A DNA stretch of 64,000 nucleotides. It comes from Enterovibrio norvegicus_B (lineage in GTDB: Bacteria; Pseudomonadota; Gammaproteobacteria; Enterobacterales; Vibrionaceae). A model generated the notes under the pieces. That model ran no database searches, was not told where the DNA came from, and worked only from the letters and a program-made list of their open reading frames with translations. Shown in pieces: positions 61,988 through 64,000 of the stretch. The stretch is taken from NCBI RefSeq assembly GCF_002876705.1, contig NZ_MDAG01000002.1, positions 62,001 to 126,000 of the forward strand. Direction: 5' to 3'. Every line of letters begins with the position of its first letter. Positions within the stretch are counted from its first letter, which is position 1. Made by a program: the position numbers and the translations under genes.

Positions 61988-62998
61988 TTAGTGGGTTAAT
62001 TCGCCACGAAGGTCTTGTTGCAGCATGGTACGAGTGATATCCATTGGCAGATTCTGGCTTAACAAATAATGCAGTTTTGCCAATGCAGCTTCTGGGGTCA
62101 TGTCATAACCGCTTAGCACGCCAGCTTCTGCAAGCGCACAGCCTGTGGCATAGCCACCCATGTTTACTTTACCGGCAAGACATTGTGTGAGGTTTAGAAC
62201 AATGACGCCGCGTTGAGTCGCTTCTTTCAGTAAGCCCAATAGTTCTGCATTTTGTGGGGCGTTACCAACACCAAATGTCAGTAATATCATGGCATTGACC
62301 GGTTGCTTTAGTGCATTGCTTATCACATCCGGTGAGATACCCGGGTACATCATGATGATGGCGACAGGTTGCTCTGTGATGGTATGAACCTTAAACGCTC
62401 CTTCTGGCTTTTTATCAATCTCCGCACCGTGAAGTTGAATATTGATACCTGCTTCAAGCAGGGAAGGCAGATTTGGCGACGTGAAAGCGTTAAAGCCATC
62501 AGCATGAGATTTGGTGCTGCGGTTGCCACGAAGTAATTGGTTGTTGAAGAACAATGTGACTTCGTTAATCGGGTAATTTGCGGCGATATGCAGAGAATTT
62601 AGCAAGTTGGCTTGGCCATCGGAACGAAGTTCAGCCAAAGGGATTTGTGACCCTGTTACGATAACGGGCTTATCCAAATTCTCTAGCATGAAAGAAAGCG
62701 CTGATGACGTGTACGCCATGGTGTCAGTACCATGCAAGATCACGAAGCCATCATACTTGTCGTAGTTGTCGCGGATATCGTCAGCAATGCGTTGCCAATC
62801 CGCTGGCGTCATGTCTGCAGAATCAATGAGTGGACTGTACTCATGGATCGTGAATTCAGGCATTTCTGGGCGATGGAATTCAGGCATTTGCTTCAGCTGT
62901 TCTTGCATAAAGCCAGACACTGGAATGTATCCCTGTTCAGATTTAAGCATGCCGATCGTGCCGCCTGTATAGGCGATGTAAATATGTTTTCTTTCCAT
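61988..62998 (-). CDS. ansA: L-asparaginase type I
   Basis: Cytoplasmic asparaginase of 336 residues that hydrolyses L-asparagine to aspartate and ammonia. No signal peptide, unlike periplasmic AnsB. The start ATG 62998 gives the family N-terminus with the nucleophile Thr14 in YTGGTIG; the second active-site motif HGTDTMAYT is present. An in-frame GTG at 63004 would add two residues. Adjacent to sppA, as in E. coli and Vibrio. Confidence 0.95.
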   Translation of the reverse strand: MERKHIYIAYTGGTIGMLKSEQGYIPVSGFMQEQLKQMPEFHRPEMPEFTIHEYSPLIDSADMTPADWQRIADDIRDNYDKYDGFVILHGTDTMAYTSSALSFMLENLDKPVIVTGSQIPLAELRSDGQANLLNSLHIAANYPINEVTLFFNNQLLRGNRSTKSHADGFNAFTSPNLPSLLEAGINIQLHGAEIDKKPEGAFKVHTITEQPVAIIMMYPGISPDVISNALKQPVNAMILLTFGVGNAPQNAELLGLLKEATQRGVIVLNLTQCLAGKVNMGGYATGCALAEAGVLSGYDMTPEAALAKLHYLLSQNLPMDITRTMLQQDLRGELTH

Positions 62999-63061
62999 CT
63001 TCACAAATTCAATGTTGCCGAGGTAGTGGCGGCATTATACGTACCAGTGGCGCGAAAAAAA

Positions 63062-63079
63062 CCCCGGCACTTGCCGGGG
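63062..63079 (-). terminator. sppA terminator
   Basis: CCCCGGCA / TGCCGGGG with a 2-base loop and a T-run on the minus strand. Confidence 0.85.
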
Positions 63080-63084
63080 AGTTC

Positions 63085-64000
63085 TCAGTTTTCGAAATAG
63101 CGGCAACTTGGACACAGGGCATAGCGTCCATTTGGATCGTTGAGGTTAGTTAAATTGTTGATTTCTGATGCCGCAGCGTTAGCAAACTGTTCAAATGCTG
63201 GTGGCAATACCGACGCAGTATCAAGACCGACAAAAACCAAGGTTTGATTGATCATGTCATAAATAAATTGCTGCGCAGGGGTCAGAGGTTCTTCCATCCA
63301 ATCTAACGAGTAATCGGTAATGCCTGCTAATTCTGCTGCAACAGAAATGGCATCGTCAAAATCGCCCATCTGATCGACCAGCCCGCGCTTCATCGCGTCA
63401 TAACCGGTCCAAACGCGACCTTGAGCCACCTGATCGACATCTTCAACGGATAGGTTTCGCTGGCTTGCTACGAGCTGAATAAAGCGTTGGTAACCATTTT
63501 CGATGCCAAGCTGCATGATTTCACTGACTTCTTCAGGCAAGGCGCGTGTAACACCAACGCCCGCAAGTGGCGTTGTACCAATACCGTCGTTGTAGACACC
63601 ATATTTTGCTAGCGCATCTTCAAAGGTAGTCAAAATGCCAAAAATACCAATAGAGCCAGTAATGGTGGTAGGCTGTGCCAAAATGCGGTTGGCGCTGGTG
63701 GATATCCAATAACCGCCAGATGCCGCAACACTCGACATAGAAATCACAACAGGCTTACCCGCCTCTTTTAGTGCTTCTACTTCATTGCGGATCACTTCAG
63801 AGGCAAATGCACTGCCGCCTGGGCTATCAACACGAAGCACGACGGCTTTCACTGCATCGTCCAAACGTGCTTCACGGAGCAGCGCGGCGGTGGTGTCGCC
63901 ACCCACTGTGCCTTCTCGCTCATAGCCATCAATGATGGCACCGCTAGCAACAACCACGGCAATTTGGTCTGCCTTCGGTAACGTGAAATCGTTGGCGTTG
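63085..64000 (-). CDS. sppA: signal peptide peptidase SppA, 5' end missing
   Basis: Protease of the 67-kDa type, cut by the right edge of the window; about 305 C-terminal residues are visible. The frame is open through the edge, so the apparent GTG start at 63957 is not real. The catalytic serine is in DSPGGSAFASEV; the general-base lysine lies in the N-terminal half off the window. Other family landmarks: SSVAASGGYWISTSANRI, TGSIGIFG, GRVWTGYDAMKRGLVD and a CPSC pair at the C-terminus. The enzyme degrades cleaved signal peptides in the inner membrane. Confidence 0.93.
   Translation of the reverse strand, partial: NANDFTLPKADQIAVVVASGAIIDGYEREGTVGGDTTAALLREARLDDAVKAVVLRVDSPGGSAFASEVIRNEVEALKEAGKPVVISMSSVAASGGYWISTSANRILAQPTTITGSIGIFGILTTFEDALAKYGVYNDGIGTTPLAGVGVTRALPEEVSEIMQLGIENGYQRFIQLVASQRNLSVEDVDQVAQGRVWTGYDAMKRGLVDQMGDFDDAISVAAELAGITDYSLDWMEEPLTPAQQFIYDMINQTLVFVGLDTASVLPPAFEQFANAAASEINNLTNLNDPNGRYALCPSCRYFEN

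Overview
The window is chromosomal DNA of a marine gammaproteobacterium, most likely a Vibrionaceae member (Grimontia/Enterovibrio/Photobacterium/Vibrio range). The reasons are a FadR of 283 residues with the long Vibrio-type insertion (E. coli FadR has 239), the fadR/nhaB/dsbB and sppA/ansA/yeaC/msrB/gapA/yeaD/yeaG/yeaH/ycgB neighbourhoods, two Na+-type BCCT carriers, and Na+ or dicarboxylate carriers. Genus was assigned from gene content only. I see no rRNA, tRNA, CRISPR array, insertion sequence, integrase or phage module.

Left third (1-29.7 kb): mostly accessory metabolism. It runs from a truncated YeeE/YedE thiosulfate-type carrier through a predicted secreted protein, an old-yellow-enzyme family oxidoreductase, a lipoprotein gene split by an in-frame TGA, the YqhD-like aldehyde reductase and a GbcA/GbcB-like Rieske oxygenase pair (glycine betaine demethylation). 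Next come a DJ-1/PfpI protein divergent from a LysR gene, a PLP deaminase/desulfhydrase, a metallo-beta-lactamase-fold hydrolase, an orphan TRAP binding protein, a cold-shock protein, a class V aminotransferase, HdfR, a chemoreceptor, a second divergent LysR/VOC pair, a 10-TM metal exporter preceded by a Fur-box-like site, and a DAACS carrier. Two short peptides not called by a length-limited ORF search lie at 14166-14312 and 18044-18136.

Middle (29.7-45 kb): tandem paralogous BCCT carriers, a cNMP/CBS/DUF294 protein translationally linked to a DEDDh exonuclease, a SlyD-like isomerase, a lipoprotein, maltose O-acetyltransferase, two cysteine-cluster proteins, DusC, a NAD-binding protein, a YecA/SEC-C protein, a Nudix hydrolase, DsbB and NhaB.

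Right third (45-64 kb): conserved core. fadR faces the yeaG-yeaH-ycgB operon (PrkA kinase, VWA-like DUF444, SpoVR); then yeaD, gapA, msrB, a DUF2989-type lipoprotein, yeaC, ansA and sppA (truncated at the right edge). The gene order matches E. coli except that two paralogous RTX calcium-binding proteins flank yeaC, one on each side, with no type I secretion genes nearby. This is the clearest accessory insertion into a conserved block.

Working together: the BCCT carriers, the GbcAB-like demethylase (which releases formaldehyde) and YqhD (which reduces aldehydes) could form a betaine uptake and use route, but they are spread over 28 kb and the link is inference. I did not find a convincing wholly new multi-gene system. 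The best leads are the RTX pair around yeaC, the TGA-split lipoprotein, the G9-tract gene, the Fur-box exporter and the two small peptides.
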